Positions 43,639 through 52,939 of a stretch of DNA of 64,000 nt are shown here, one piece after another. How positions within the stretch are numbered: the stretch's first letter is position 1; each line of letters begins with the position of its first letter. Position numbers and translations under genes: made by a program. Under the pieces are notes generated by a model. The model was not told the DNA's origin. It did not search any database and saw only the letters and a list, made by a program, of their open reading frames with translations. Origin of the DNA: Multivorans sp965116445 (lineage in GTDB: Bacteria; Acidobacteriota; Thermoanaerobaculia; Multivoradales; Multivoraceae). The DNA lies in the NCBI GenBank assembly GCA_965116445.1, contig OZ220688.1, positions 2,418,001 through 2,482,000 on the forward strand, read 5' to 3'.

Positions 43639-43849
43639 CCCGAACGTCCTGATCTACGCGGCCAGCCCTTCTCCGGAAGAGGCCGGAAAGCGGCGACGCG
43701 CGCAGCAGCTACTGAGAGACGGGGAATCCTCGCGGCAGCTCATGCCTCCGGCTGCGATGCCGCCCTACTCCGAAGACCTGAGCCACAAACAGGACTACGG
43801 CGACATACGTGTCATCGACCCCTTCGGCGAGCCGGCCGGCCGCCGATGA
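43625..43849 (+). pseudogene. vapC: VapC toxin with a large internal deletion
   Basis: A continuous 74-codon frame begins like a PIN toxin (MRFVDPNVLIYAASPSPEEA, Asp5 present) and ends like one (YSEDLSHKQDYGDIRVIDPF). Normal VapC proteins are about 130 residues; the middle, including the conserved Glu and the helix with the third acidic residue, is gone, and the junction lies near RDGESSRQLMPPAAMPP. The frame is preserved but the active site cannot form. Confidence 0.75.
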
Positions 43850-43859
43850 CCACCGACCC

Positions 43860-45071
43860 GTGAACACACGCGCCATTCTCATCGGGCTTGCGCTCGGTCT
43901 GGGCCTCGGGATCGCCGCGTCGGCGACGGGTTCGCCCGCGTTGCTGCGGGCCGCCGAGGCTGTCGAGCCGCTCGGTCAGGTCTTCCTGCGCGCCATCCAG
44001 ATGGTCGTCATCCCGTTGGTCGCGGCGGTCGTCTTCGTCGGCGTGGGGCGGATCGGCGATCTGCGGAAGCTTGGTCGGCTGGGGGGACTGGCCGTGGGCT
44101 TCTTCTGGGCGACGACGCTGCCGGCGATCCTGATCGGGATGGGGGTGATGGGCTACGCCCTCACCTTCACGGCGCCCGTGCCGCCGCCCACGCCCGTCGC
44201 GGAGTTGGACGCCGCTGGTGTGGGCCTCGTCGACTTCCTGGTCAACCTCGTCCCCCGGAATCCCGTCCAGGTCGCCGCCGACGGCGCCCTCCTCTCGCTG
44301 CTCATCTTCGTCGTCCTCCTGGCCGCGGCGACGACGACCCTGCCGAGCGAGAAACAGCGGACGCTGACGTCGTTCGCGGAGGCCCTTGGCGACGCTCTGA
44401 CGAAGCTGATGAGCTGGATCCTGTGGACCGCGCCGGTGGGCGTCTTCGGGCTCGCGGCGCCGGTGATCGCGAAGACGGGGGCGGCGATGCTGCAGAACCT
44501 CGCCGTCTTCATCGTCGCCGTCGTCGCGGGCCTCTTCCTCCTGAAGGGCCTCGTTCTCCTGCCCATGGTCTGGTTCCTGGGCGGCGTGCCGCCCGGCCGC
44601 TTCATCCGGGCAACGGTCGGCACGTACACCGTGGGCTTCACGACGACGACTTCTGTGGGGACGCTGCCGATGATGCTGCAGGAGGCGAAGAAGCTCGGCC
44701 TGTCCGAGCGCAAGTACACGCTGATCCTGCCGCTGGCGGCGTCGATCAACCGTCCGGGCAGCGCGCTGTTTCAGAGCGCGTCGCTCGTCTTCCTGGCCGC
44801 GATGTACGGCGTGCCGCTCGACGCGGGGCTGATCGCCGCGGCGGTGCTGGCGATCTTCCTCGCCGCGATGACGGTCGCTCCGGTGCCCAGCGCCAGCATC
44901 GTGTCCATGGCGCCGGCCCTCGACGTCGTCGGCGTGCCGATCGCCGGCCTGGGCATCCTGCTCGGGATCGATCGCGTGCCCGATGTCTTCCGATCCGCGG
45001 CCAACGTGATTGCCCATATGTGCGCCGCGACCACGGTCGACACGTTGACGCGTGGCGACGGCGAGGAGTGA
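43860..45071 (+). CDS. DAACS-family dicarboxylate/amino acid symporter, variant cation site
   Basis: A 403-residue inner-membrane carrier with the DAACS layout: PLGQVFLRAIQMVVIPLVAA near helix 3, a substrate-region serine/threonine-rich hairpin (VGFTTTTSVGTLPMMLQEAK), helix 7 and helix 8. In archaeal GltPh helix 7 carries NMDGT and helix 8 carries R...N...D. Here these read NRPGS (297-301) and R...N...H (His386), so two aspartates that bind Na+ appear replaced. Coupling ion and substrate are therefore uncertain. GTG 43860 is the only start that avoids the damaged vapC. Confidence 0.85.
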   Translation: MNTRAILIGLALGLGLGIAASATGSPALLRAAEAVEPLGQVFLRAIQMVVIPLVAAVVFVGVGRIGDLRKLGRLGGLAVGFFWATTLPAILIGMGVMGYALTFTAPVPPPTPVAELDAAGVGLVDFLVNLVPRNPVQVAADGALLSLLIFVVLLAAATTTLPSEKQRTLTSFAEALGDALTKLMSWILWTAPVGVFGLAAPVIAKTGAAMLQNLAVFIVAVVAGLFLLKGLVLLPMVWFLGGVPPGRFIRATVGTYTVGFTTTTSVGTLPMMLQEAKKLGLSERKYTLILPLAASINRPGSALFQSASLVFLAAMYGVPLDAGLIAAAVLAIFLAAMTVAPVPSASIVSMAPALDVVGVPIAGLGILLGIDRVPDVFRSAANVIAHMCAATTVDTLTRGDGEE

Positions 45072-45104
45072 GCCACCGATTCGCGGACTACTATGGTGGG
45101 CAGC

Positions 45105-47728
45105 ATGTTGAATCGACACCAGTCCTCAAACCGTCTGGCGATCCTCTGTTTGCTCGTCCTGGCGCTCAGCGCTCAAGGCTGCACCGGCGGAGACTCAGGC
45201 GACTACCTGACCCCCGACCTCCGGCAACGCGTCGAGGCGCTGAAGCTGGAGGCGCCCGAGAGCACCGACGATGTCGCCGTCCTGAGCGACCGGCTCGACA
45301 CACTGTGGCAGTGGGCGAACGCCTACTCCCCCTCACCGGCGGACCGATCCCCGACGCCTTCCCGCAGCTTGTCGCGAATGCGAACCGCTCACTTCGCGAG
45401 CTGGGGGGCGGAGCGACGATTCCAATGTCGAGGATCCCGGAGTTCATCCGCCTCTACACCCGGGAGTTCCAGATCAAGGACGAGCACCCGGGGGCGGTCG
45501 GCTCGCTGAGCCTCGACCCGCCCGGTCCGTTCCGCGCCGGCGATCAGGTCACGGTCCGACTGGTCTACACCGTGGGCACGCTCGGCATGGCGGAGGGCGG
45601 CGGCCTCCTGGTGCGCGGCGCGCGGAGCGGCATCCAGGCTGATGATCCGGCCGGCCGGAACTACGTGTCGATCGAGAGCTCGAATCCCGACGCGACGCTG
45701 ACTTCCAGCGAGCCCTGGGGCGACTGGCTGGGGATGCACTTCAGCAACCGGGGCCGCCGGGCCATCCCGGCTCGCCCCGGCGTGCCGCGCGCCGTGCTGC
45801 AGTTCCGTCTGAGCGGTGCGGCTCTCGAGGAAGGCGACACGATCACCATCACCTACGGCGACACCTCGGGCGGCGGACCCGGATTCGCGCTGCAGGAAAC
45901 CTCCAACGACCAGGTGATCCTGCACGTCTACGCCGACATCGAGGGCACCGGCGACCTGCTGCGACCGGCGTGGCCTTCGTTCGAGGTACTGGGCCGAGAC
46001 GAGGTCCGCTACGTCAACGCCGTCGCCCCTTCGATCGTTGCGCCCGGCGAGGCCTTCACGCTGGCCGTCCGCGCCGAGGACCGGATGAAGAACCCGTCGT
46101 CCGGCGTCATGCCCGCGCTCGAGGTGTTGCTGGACGGCGAGCCGTTCCGCACGATCGCCGCCGGCAGTCCGGCAATCTCGCTGCTCGAGAATGTCAGCCT
46201 CACGGAATCCGGCGTCTACCGTTTCTCCGTCCGGAACGAGGACGGATCGATCCGGGCGACGAGCAATCCCGTCCGCGTCGAGGATGACCCGGCCACCCGT
46301 GTCTACTGGGGCGAAACCCACGGTCACACCGCCTTCGCCGAGGGCCAGGGATCGCCGGATGGCTACTACCGGTTCGGGCGCGACGTGGCCCGGCTCGACT
46401 TCCTGAGCCTCTCCGAGCACGACATCTGGATGGACGACAGCGAGTGGCGGAAGCTGCAGGAGCTGGTCGAGGAGTACCGGATCGAGGGCCAATTCACGAC
46501 GATCCTGAGCTTCGAGTGGACTTCGCGGTCGCCGCTGGGCGGCCACCACAACGTGTTCTTCCGCGACACGCCCGGCCGCAGCCGGGTGCCGAACCAGAAG
46601 GCGCCCCTGCTCGACGAGCTCTACGCGGGCCTGCGCGATCAGAACACCAACGACGACGTGCTGGTCATCCCCCACGCCCACCAACCGGGCGACTGGACGA
46701 ACAGCGATCCCGACCTGGAGCGGCTGGTCGAGATCCAGTCGGGCCACGGCACCTTCGACTGGTTCGGCAACAAGTACCTGCAGAACGGCTTCGAGGTCGG
46801 CTTCATCGGCGCCTCCGACAACCACAACGGCCATCCCGGGTACTCCGGGGCCGGCAACCGGCAACTGGGGGGTCTGGCCGCCGTCTACGCGCCCGAGAAC
46901 AACGCGGACGCGATCTTCAGCGCGCTCCGCGCCCGGGCGGCGTATGCGACGACCGGCGAGCGGATCATCCTCGAAGCGACCCTCAACGGCGGCCGCATGG
47001 GCACTCGCCTGGAGGACGCCGCCGTGCGCCGGATTGACTGCCGGGTCCACGGCACGGCGCCTATCGACGCGATCGACGTGATCAGGAACGGCACGATCGT
47101 CTACACCAGGAGATACCTGGAGAGCGCGCTGTCCGAGGAAGCGCGGGTGCAGATCACGTTCGAGTCGTCGACCGAGATCCACGGCGAGCGCACGCCGCCC
47201 CGCGGCGGGCGACCGTGGAAGGGAGCGATCACTGTCGCCGGCGCAACGCTGGTCGGGTACGACGACCCCTGGTTCACCCAGCCCGCGACCTACCGCGTGG
47301 CCCGCAACACGGACGACCGCAACCGGATCGACTTCGACTTCCCCACCCGCGGTCGTCCGAAGTCGCTCGTCCTCGAGTTGCGCGGCGCCAGCCCGGACAC
47401 CGTGGTCACCGTCGAGATGGAAACGACGACCGAATCCCGCGGCTCGGGCGGCTACGTCCGCGTCCCCCAGGAGCTGCCGGCGAGTACCGTACGGTTCCAG
47501 CTCGGCGACCTGAAGGGGCAGGTCGACCGCCGCGAGGTCCAGGTGCTGGAGCACACGGACGCGCTCTCCGCGCAGATCGTGACCGAGGGACGGGCCCTCG
47601 ACCAGGAGTTCACCTTCACCGACCGGGGCGAGGTCGAGACCGGCGACTACTACTACCTGCGCGTGCGACAGATCGACGGCAGCATGGCGTGGTCGAGCCC
47701 GTTCTGGGTAGGAGAGAACTCAGGCTAG
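45105..47728 (+). pseudogene. DUF3604 lipoprotein gene with a poly-C frameshift
   Basis: From ATG 45105 a lipoprotein signal is encoded (LAILCLLVLALSAQGCTGGD, lipobox AQGC) followed by LRQRVEALKLEAPES. The frame is lost at a run of five C at 45328-45332; the other frame then continues PLTGGPIPDAFPQLVANANR and a full DUF3604 protein to 47728, including VYWGETHGHTAFAEGQGSPD, FLSLSEHDIWMDDSEW, IPHAHQPGDW and GASDNHNGHPG, a PHP-like metal-binding His/Asp set. One extra C would give a protein of about 875 residues. Internal ATG 45425 could start the second part. It may be a true frameshift, a phase-variable tract or a sequencing error. Confidence 0.8.
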
Positions 47729-47740
47729 CGAGACCGGAGG

Positions 47741-47784
47741 CCGCCTGCGGCGGCATGCCGGCCAGACGGCCGGCGGACCCAGTG
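47741..47784 (-). repeat. Hairpin repeat copy
   Basis: CCGCCTGCGGCGG hairpin, then CATGCCGGCCAGACGGCCGG and CGGACCCAGTG: the inverse orientation of the standard unit, including its small second hairpin. It lies in the gap between the DUF3604 gene and the next secreted protein gene. Confidence 0.85.
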
Positions 47785-47834
47785 TGGAGGCCGAAGCGTT
47801 AGGCTCTGGGGAACCCTGGAACAAGGAGATCGAG

Positions 47835-48908
47835 ATGCGGAAGACCCTCGCGTTGCTTTCCCTGCTGCTCATGTCGGGCGCCGGCGCGGCCGCAGCCGCG
47901 GCCGCCGACGAGATTCCCCGCACGCCAAACGGCAAGCCCGACTTCACGGGCCGCTACGACATCCGCTCGCTGACGCCCTTCGAGCGCCGGCCCGAGCGCG
48001 GTGAGGAACTCGTTCTGAGCCCGGAGGAGGCGGCCGAAGTGGAAGCCGCCCAGGTTCAGCGGGTCCTGGCCGGCGACGCGGACAGCAGCCCGGATCGGCC
48101 GCCACCCGAGAAAGGCGCCTTCATCGACTCGCAGAGCTACAACTACGCCTGGTTCGATCCGGGCCACACGATGTTCCGGATCGACGGCAAGTACCGCACG
48201 TCGATCCTGACGAACCCGTCGAACGGCCGGATGCCGCCGCTGACGGAAGAAGCGCAGAAGCGTCGCGGCGCCCTGCCCCGGTTCATCTGGATGAACGACG
48301 ACGGCACGGCCTGGTGGCTGGAGTCGGGCGACACCCCCTTCGACAGCCCGGAGACGATGGTCCTGGGCGTCCGCTGCATCTACCAGCCCGGCGCTTCGAT
48401 CCCGATCCGCACGATCTCCTACAACAACCTGAAGACCCTGGTGCAGACGGACGAGTACTTGATGATCCACATCGAGTGGATGCACTGGACCCGGGTCGTG
48501 CGGATCGACTCCGAGCATTCGCCGGCGGCATACCAGTCCTACTCCGGCGACTCGATCGGCCGGTGGGAGGGCGACACCCTGGTCGTGGAGACGACGAACT
48601 TCCGTCGCGAAGCGGCGCCCCGGATGCTGCACGGTCGGGAATCGGCCGGCGTGCCGCGCGGAGCGATGAAGGTGACGGAGCGCTTCAGCCCGATCGACGG
48701 CCAGTCGCTGCTCTACCAGTTCGAAGTCGAGGACGAGGAGTACACGGCGCCATTCGGCGGCGAGATGCCGTGGCCGAAGACGGACCAGTACAACTACGAG
48801 TACGCCTGCCACGAGGGCAACTACTCGATGCTGGGCCAGCTCAGGGGAGCGCGGCAGCTCGAGAAGGAGTGGATCGCGGCCGGCAAGCCGGTGAAGGGCG
48901 ACGAGTAA
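47835..48908 (+). CDS. Secreted hypothetical protein of an acidobacterial-type family
   Basis: A 357-residue protein with a signal peptide (LALLSLLLMSGAGAAAAAAA) and the opening IPRTPNGKPDFTGRYD common to a large family of exported proteins of unknown function in Acidobacteriota and related soil or marine bacteria. Other family-like stretches are IHIEWMHWTRVVRID, IGRWEGDTLVVETTNFRREA and MKVTERFSPIDGQSLLYQFE. No catalytic residues are known. ATG 47835 has AAGGAG 9 nt upstream. It converges on the SDR gene across a 137-bp gap filled by inverted repeats. Confidence 0.8.
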   Translation: MRKTLALLSLLLMSGAGAAAAAAADEIPRTPNGKPDFTGRYDIRSLTPFERRPERGEELVLSPEEAAEVEAAQVQRVLAGDADSSPDRPPPEKGAFIDSQSYNYAWFDPGHTMFRIDGKYRTSILTNPSNGRMPPLTEEAQKRRGALPRFIWMNDDGTAWWLESGDTPFDSPETMVLGVRCIYQPGASIPIRTISYNNLKTLVQTDEYLMIHIEWMHWTRVVRIDSEHSPAAYQSYSGDSIGRWEGDTLVVETTNFRREAAPRMLHGRESAGVPRGAMKVTERFSPIDGQSLLYQFEVEDEEYTAPFGGEMPWPKTDQYNYEYACHEGNYSMLGQLRGARQLEKEWIAAGKPVKGDE

Positions 48909-48915
48909 CGCCGGA

Positions 48916-49002
48916 CCGCCTCCGGCGGATGCCGGCGGGGACGCCGGCGCACCCAGTGGCCATCGCGGCGGTCCCACTGGGTGCGCCGACGTCCTCGTCG
49001 GC
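48916..49002. repeat. Two hairpin repeats in head-to-head inverted arrangement
   Basis: Copy A (48916-48958, ending GCGCACCCAGTG) and copy B (48975-49002, CACTGGGTGCGCCGAC then GTCCTCGTCGGC) are inverse complements, so 48931-48958 can pair with 48975-49002 in a stem of about 28 bp with few mismatches and a 16-nt loop. Located between convergent genes; a bidirectional transcription stop is plausible. Confidence 0.85.
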
Positions 49003-49010
49003 TCTTCCGA

Positions 49011-49038
49011 AAGAAACGCGCGAGGCCGAAGGCCTCGC
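49011..49038 (-). terminator. Likely intrinsic terminator of the SDR/ligase operon
   Basis: GCGAGGCC at 49020-49027 and GGCCTCGC at 49031-49038 form a perfect 8-bp stem with a 3-nt loop. On the minus strand it comes 7 bp after the SDR stop and is followed by GCGTTTCTTTCGG, a T-rich run unusual here. The geometry fits a rho-independent terminator. Confidence 0.55.
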
Positions 49039-49045
49039 TCCGCTC

Positions 49046-49903
49046 TCAGATCATGCTGTAGCCGGAGCCCTGCCGCTCCGTGCCGAGCCCGCGCCCCTTC
49101 TCGATCCAGCCGAACTCTTCCAGGATCGCCTGGCTGTAGGTCACCCGCCCGGCGACGCGGTCGACTGGCTCCGTCGCGAGCAGGAGTGCAGCCTGCGCCA
49201 TCGTCTCGACGGTCTCGGCCTCGTTCGGGTCGCGGCCTTCCATCAACCGGTGATGAACGACGCCGGGAGTCGGCACGATCTGCGACGGGCTGTAGCAGGT
49301 CACCGAGACGCCATGCTCGTAGACCTCGGAGGCCAGGCCCTGAGTGAAACGCTCGAGGGCCGCCTTCTCGGCGCCGTACAGTGAACCGCCCGCGAACTGC
49401 GGGCCCTTGTAGGGGCCGCGGCCCGGGCCGATCGCGGCGCCCGACGAGACGTTGACGATGCTGCCGGCGCCCCGCTCGATCATCTCCGGTAGCACGAGCT
49501 TGGACAAGTAGAACGGCGCGTGGAAGTTGACCGCGGTCGAGCGGTGCCACTTGTTGACGGGAAAGTCGACCACCGGGATGAAGTAGGTCAGCGCGGCGTT
49601 GTTGATCAGCACCTCGACCGGCCCGAGCGCGTCGCGCACCTCACCCGCCAGCCGCTCGCAGTTGTCGTACTCGGAGACGTCGCAGGCGAAGGCAGTCGCG
49701 TCGCCGCCGGCCGCCCGAATCTCCTCGATCGTCTCCTCTAGCGAACCGCCGAGGTAGTGCCCGCCCTCGGACAGCGTGCGCGCCGTGCAGGCGACCCGTG
49801 CGCCATGCTCGGCGAACAGCTCGGCGATCGCCTTGCCGATGCCGCGGCTCGCTCCGGTGACCAGGGCGACCTTGCCGTCGAGCTTCTTCTCTGCTTGCGT
49901 CAC
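49046..49903 (-). CDS. Short-chain dehydrogenase/reductase (SDR)
   Basis: A 285-residue NAD(P)-dependent SDR: cofactor motif TGASRGIG near the start, NNAA around residue 95, the catalytic Ser in IVNVSSGAAIG and YGAEK (YXXXK). An insertion TLSEGGHYLGGSLEETIEEI after the second strand, and the late RVAGRVTYSQAILEEFGWIE are notable. GTG 49903 is chosen because GGAGGAAG lies 4-8 nt upstream. It follows the MatB-like ligase by 13 bp on the same strand, so both probably act on the same carboxylic acid or acyl-CoA pathway. Confidence 0.9.
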   Translation of the reverse strand: MTQAEKKLDGKVALVTGASRGIGKAIAELFAEHGARVACTARTLSEGGHYLGGSLEETIEEIRAAGGDATAFACDVSEYDNCERLAGEVRDALGPVEVLINNAALTYFIPVVDFPVNKWHRSTAVNFHAPFYLSKLVLPEMIERGAGSIVNVSSGAAIGPGRGPYKGPQFAGGSLYGAEKAALERFTQGLASEVYEHGVSVTCYSPSQIVPTPGVVHHRLMEGRDPNEAETVETMAQAALLLATEPVDRVAGRVTYSQAILEEFGWIEKGRGLGTERQGSGYSMI

Positions 49904-49916
49904 TGTGCTTCCTCCT

Positions 49917-51416
49917 TCATCCGTCGTAGGCGTCCCGGTACCGCTCGCGCAGCACGTTCTTCTGTACCTTCCCCATCGCGTTGCGCGGCAGTTCGTCGAC
50001 CCAGACAAAGCGCCGCGGGTGCTTGAACCGGGCCAGATCCGCATCGAGTGCGGAGCGGAGCGTATCGTCGCCGACCGGCGCCTGCTCCGCCACCAGCACG
50101 GCTACGACCCCCTCACCCAGGTCGGCGTGCGGCGCGCCAATCACCGCCGACTCCGCGACGCCTTCCACCTCGTCCAGCCGATCCTCGACCTCCTTTGGGT
50201 AGACGTTCAAGCCGCCAGCGATGATCAGGTCCTTGCCGCGGCCTGCCAGGGTCACGCGGCCCTCGCCGTCGACGCTGGCGAGGTCGCCTGTGACGAAGAA
50301 ACCGTCCGCCCGCATCTCTTCAGCCGTCTTCTCCGAGAGTCCCCAATAGCCCCGGAACAGGTTCGGGCCGCGAATCTCCAGCATGCCGACACCGCCGGCT
50401 GGCAGTTCCGCGCCGCTCTCGTTCACGACCCGCACTTCGACGTCCGGCAACGGGAAGCCCACCGTGCCGGCCACCCGCTCCCCTCGCAGCGGGTTCGACG
50501 TGATCATCCCGGCCTCAGTCATGCCGTAGCGCTCCAGAATCCGATGCCCCGTGCGCGCATCAAACTCGCCGAACACGGCCTCCGTCAGTGGCGCCGACCC
50601 GGACACGAACAACCGGACGCTCTCGCAGTCGGTAGCACCGAACCCCGGCTCAGCCAGCAGCCGCGAGTAGAACGTCGGCACACCCATCAGAACCGTCGCC
50701 TCGGGCAGCAGGCTTCGCACCGCCCCGGCGTCGAAGGCGGGCAGGAAGAGGATCTTCGAGGCGTTCAGGAACGCGGTGTGGAGCGCCACGAACAGACCGT
50801 GGACGTGGAAGATCGGCAGCGCGTGGAGCAGCACGTCGCCCGGCTCGAAGCCCCAGATCTCGTGCAGTGCCAGCGCGTTCGAGGTCAGATTCCCGTGCGT
50901 GATCTTCGCCCCCTTGGACCGACCCGTCGTGCCCGACGTGTAGCAGATCGCCGCCAGGTCGGCGTCGGCCCGAGGTTCGATGGTTGGGTCCACCGGGGCT
51001 GCCTGGGCCTCCCTCCACAGCGCGTCGATATCGACCGTCCGCGGGTCTCCGCCGTCGTCGGAATCGGCCGCCACCGCGCCGCGCACGACGACCCGCGGCG
51101 ACGCGTCACCGACGAAGAAGTCGACTTCCCGCTCCGTGTACGCCGTGTTCAAGGGTACGTAGACCCCGCCACAGCGCAACACGCCCAAGTAGAGCGCCAC
51201 CGCCTCCATCGACTTCGGCGCCTGAACCAGCACCCGGTCGCCCGGCTCGACACCCCGGGCGCGCAGCAGCGCCGCGAACCGGGCGGACGCCCGATCGAGG
51301 TCCTCGTACGTCCAGGTCACGCCTCCCGCGCCGCCGTCAGTGGAAGCCCGCACCAGCCCCGGCCGATCGAACGAGGGTTCGAAGCGTTCGCGGAGGAGAC
51401 CGAAGAGATTCGTCAT
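49917..51416 (-). CDS. matB: MatB-like malonyl-CoA/acyl-CoA ligase
   Basis: A 499-residue ANL-superfamily adenylating enzyme. Core motifs: ATP-binding loop ICYTSGTTGRSKGAKITHGN, LPIFHVHGLFVALH, MGVPTFYSRLL, VRLFVSGSAPLTEAVF, LERYGMTEAGMITSNPLRGE, hinge-region GRGKDLIIAGGLNVYPKEVE and the C-terminal lysine in NAMGKVQKNVL. The combination FHVHGLFVAL, SGSAPL and RYGMTE-MITSNP is that of malonyl/methylmalonyl-CoA synthetases (MatB), which make the thioester from free malonate or methylmalonate with ATP. A different short acid as substrate cannot be excluded. First gene of an operon with the SDR. Confidence 0.85.
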   Translation of the reverse strand: MTNLFGLLRERFEPSFDRPGLVRASTDGGAGGVTWTYEDLDRASARFAALLRARGVEPGDRVLVQAPKSMEAVALYLGVLRCGGVYVPLNTAYTEREVDFFVGDASPRVVVRGAVAADSDDGGDPRTVDIDALWREAQAAPVDPTIEPRADADLAAICYTSGTTGRSKGAKITHGNLTSNALALHEIWGFEPGDVLLHALPIFHVHGLFVALHTAFLNASKILFLPAFDAGAVRSLLPEATVLMGVPTFYSRLLAEPGFGATDCESVRLFVSGSAPLTEAVFGEFDARTGHRILERYGMTEAGMITSNPLRGERVAGTVGFPLPDVEVRVVNESGAELPAGGVGMLEIRGPNLFRGYWGLSEKTAEEMRADGFFVTGDLASVDGEGRVTLAGRGKDLIIAGGLNVYPKEVEDRLDEVEGVAESAVIGAPHADLGEGVVAVLVAEQAPVGDDTLRSALDADLARFKHPRRFVWVDELPRNAMGKVQKNVLRERYRDAYDG

Positions 51417-51470
51417 GAGAAACTGCCTGCGTTCGGAAGACCGACGATCCTACGCGCGTTGCACTTCCCT

Positions 51471-52832
51471 GTGCCGGCAATCCACACGTCCAGCCTTCGC
51501 CGACAGGCACTGCCCCTGATCGCCGGTCTCCTTCTGTTCTCGTTTCTCGCCGCCTGCACGGACGATCCGGTCTCCGAGACTCTGACGCTCGAGTTCTTTC
51601 CGGAAGCGGAGAACCAGCCGAACCCGGGCGAAGACGACACGGCCGCGCTGCCCGACACCGCCGGCTACGTCCGCATCGAGGCCCAGGTCGAGATCCGGCG
51701 CCACCTGATCCCGAAGGAGAACTCCCTGATCGTTCGGCGTGTGAACGACCGCACGGAAGCGCTGATGAACGAATACGACCCGTGGCACATCCGGTTCGAC
51801 CGCGTGTTCGAGCCGGTCGCCGACGGCGCCGAGTGGCAGCGCGCCGGGAGAGAGCTGACCAGCTACCGGCGCTGGGCGCTGGCGGCCGACCCGGACACGG
51901 CGCTCCAGGACTTCTTCGTCGACACCCCGATGCGGCCTGTGTTCGAGGTCAGGGACAACGAGCGCCGGCTCCCCGAGCAGACGCGGCCGCCGCCCCGGAC
52001 CGTGACCCTCGCGTTCGTCTTTACGGGCGGAACCAGGGCGACGGCGGGCGAGTCGGACGCCGCGTACCGGGGCTTTCGCAGCTTCGCAGCCGCCGCGGCG
52101 CGCTACCAGCGTCGGGTCGCTGCCCTGTGGGAGTACATGGACGAAAACCCGGGCCGTCGCTTCGAGACGCTGCGGGGACTGTTCGCCGCCGCCGAGGGCG
52201 AGGAACTGCCGGAGTCGCAGATGATCGTTCAACCACGGCAGTTGGCGCCGCTCGTCGAGCAAGCCGCCGTACGCGCCGGTTCGGCGAGTCTTCCGAGCCT
52301 CCGCGACCTGGAGATCGAGCTGATCGAAAGGGTCGTCGCCGCCGGCGAGCCTCTCGTCTCGATCTTCGAAGTCCCGAAGGGCGACGCCTTCACCCTGCAG
52401 GAGCTGTCGCGCCGAGTGTTCGACCCGTTCCCGGGCGTCGTCACGGCCAAACCCGACGGGACCGTCGTCGAAGCGGTCGGATTCGTCGAGGGCGGCGAGG
52501 GCTACAGCATCCCCTCGCTCGACCTCTGGAACGCCTACAAGGCCCTGCGCGACCTCTTCGTGTCTCCCGACCCGCTCGTCTTCCTGCTCGAGACCCAGAA
52601 CGACGACTTCGGCTGCGATGAGGACGACGACGCCTGCAGAAACACCGCGCGCGTCTCGGCTTTCCTGGAGAGCGGGCCGCTCGGAGCCCGCCCCGGCTCC
52701 GCGACCCTGATCCAGCAGGTGCTGGAGGCCGAACTGCGCCCCCTCGACGAGTACCGCCTGGTCTGGATTCGCGGTGGCGCCGACGAGACCACGGAAGAAG
52801 CCGCCCAACCAGCCGGAGAGACGGGCCAGTAG
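51471..52832 (+). CDS. Hypothetical lipoprotein
   Basis: A 453-residue lipoprotein starting at GTG 51471: ALPLIAGLLLFSFLAACTDD has a clear lipobox (LAAC). The mature part is acidic and without recognisable domain; notable stretches are VRIEAQVEIRRHLIPKENSL, EYDPWHIRFDRVFEPVADGA, FPGVVTAKPDGTVVEAVGFV and a short acidic Cys pair (FGCDEDDDACRN). Its promoter must lie in or beside the 54-bp gap to the divergent ligase gene. A TTG 12 bases upstream is an alternative start. Confidence 0.75.
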   Translation: MPAIHTSSLRRQALPLIAGLLLFSFLAACTDDPVSETLTLEFFPEAENQPNPGEDDTAALPDTAGYVRIEAQVEIRRHLIPKENSLIVRRVNDRTEALMNEYDPWHIRFDRVFEPVADGAEWQRAGRELTSYRRWALAADPDTALQDFFVDTPMRPVFEVRDNERRLPEQTRPPPRTVTLAFVFTGGTRATAGESDAAYRGFRSFAAAAARYQRRVAALWEYMDENPGRRFETLRGLFAAAEGEELPESQMIVQPRQLAPLVEQAAVRAGSASLPSLRDLEIELIERVVAAGEPLVSIFEVPKGDAFTLQELSRRVFDPFPGVVTAKPDGTVVEAVGFVEGGEGYSIPSLDLWNAYKALRDLFVSPDPLVFLLETQNDDFGCDEDDDACRNTARVSAFLESGPLGARPGSATLIQQVLEAELRPLDEYRLVWIRGGADETTEEAAQPAGETGQ

Positions 52833-52939
52833 ATCCGGGCCGGTACAATCCGGCGCTGCGTTACGGAACGCGAAGCGGAGGAGCCACGGTTCGCCGAATC
52901 AGGAACCGCCGCGCAAGATTTGATCCTCACGAGGTACCG

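Noticed and set aside
45389..47554. A 721-codon minus-strand frame opposite the DUF3604 gene
   Set aside because: Antisense shadow; the forward frame has the DUF3604 His/Asp motifs.
49776..51470. Plus-strand continuation upstream of the lipoprotein at 51471
   Set aside because: This part is antisense to the MatB-like ligase; the real start is GTG 51471, where the lipoprotein signal begins.
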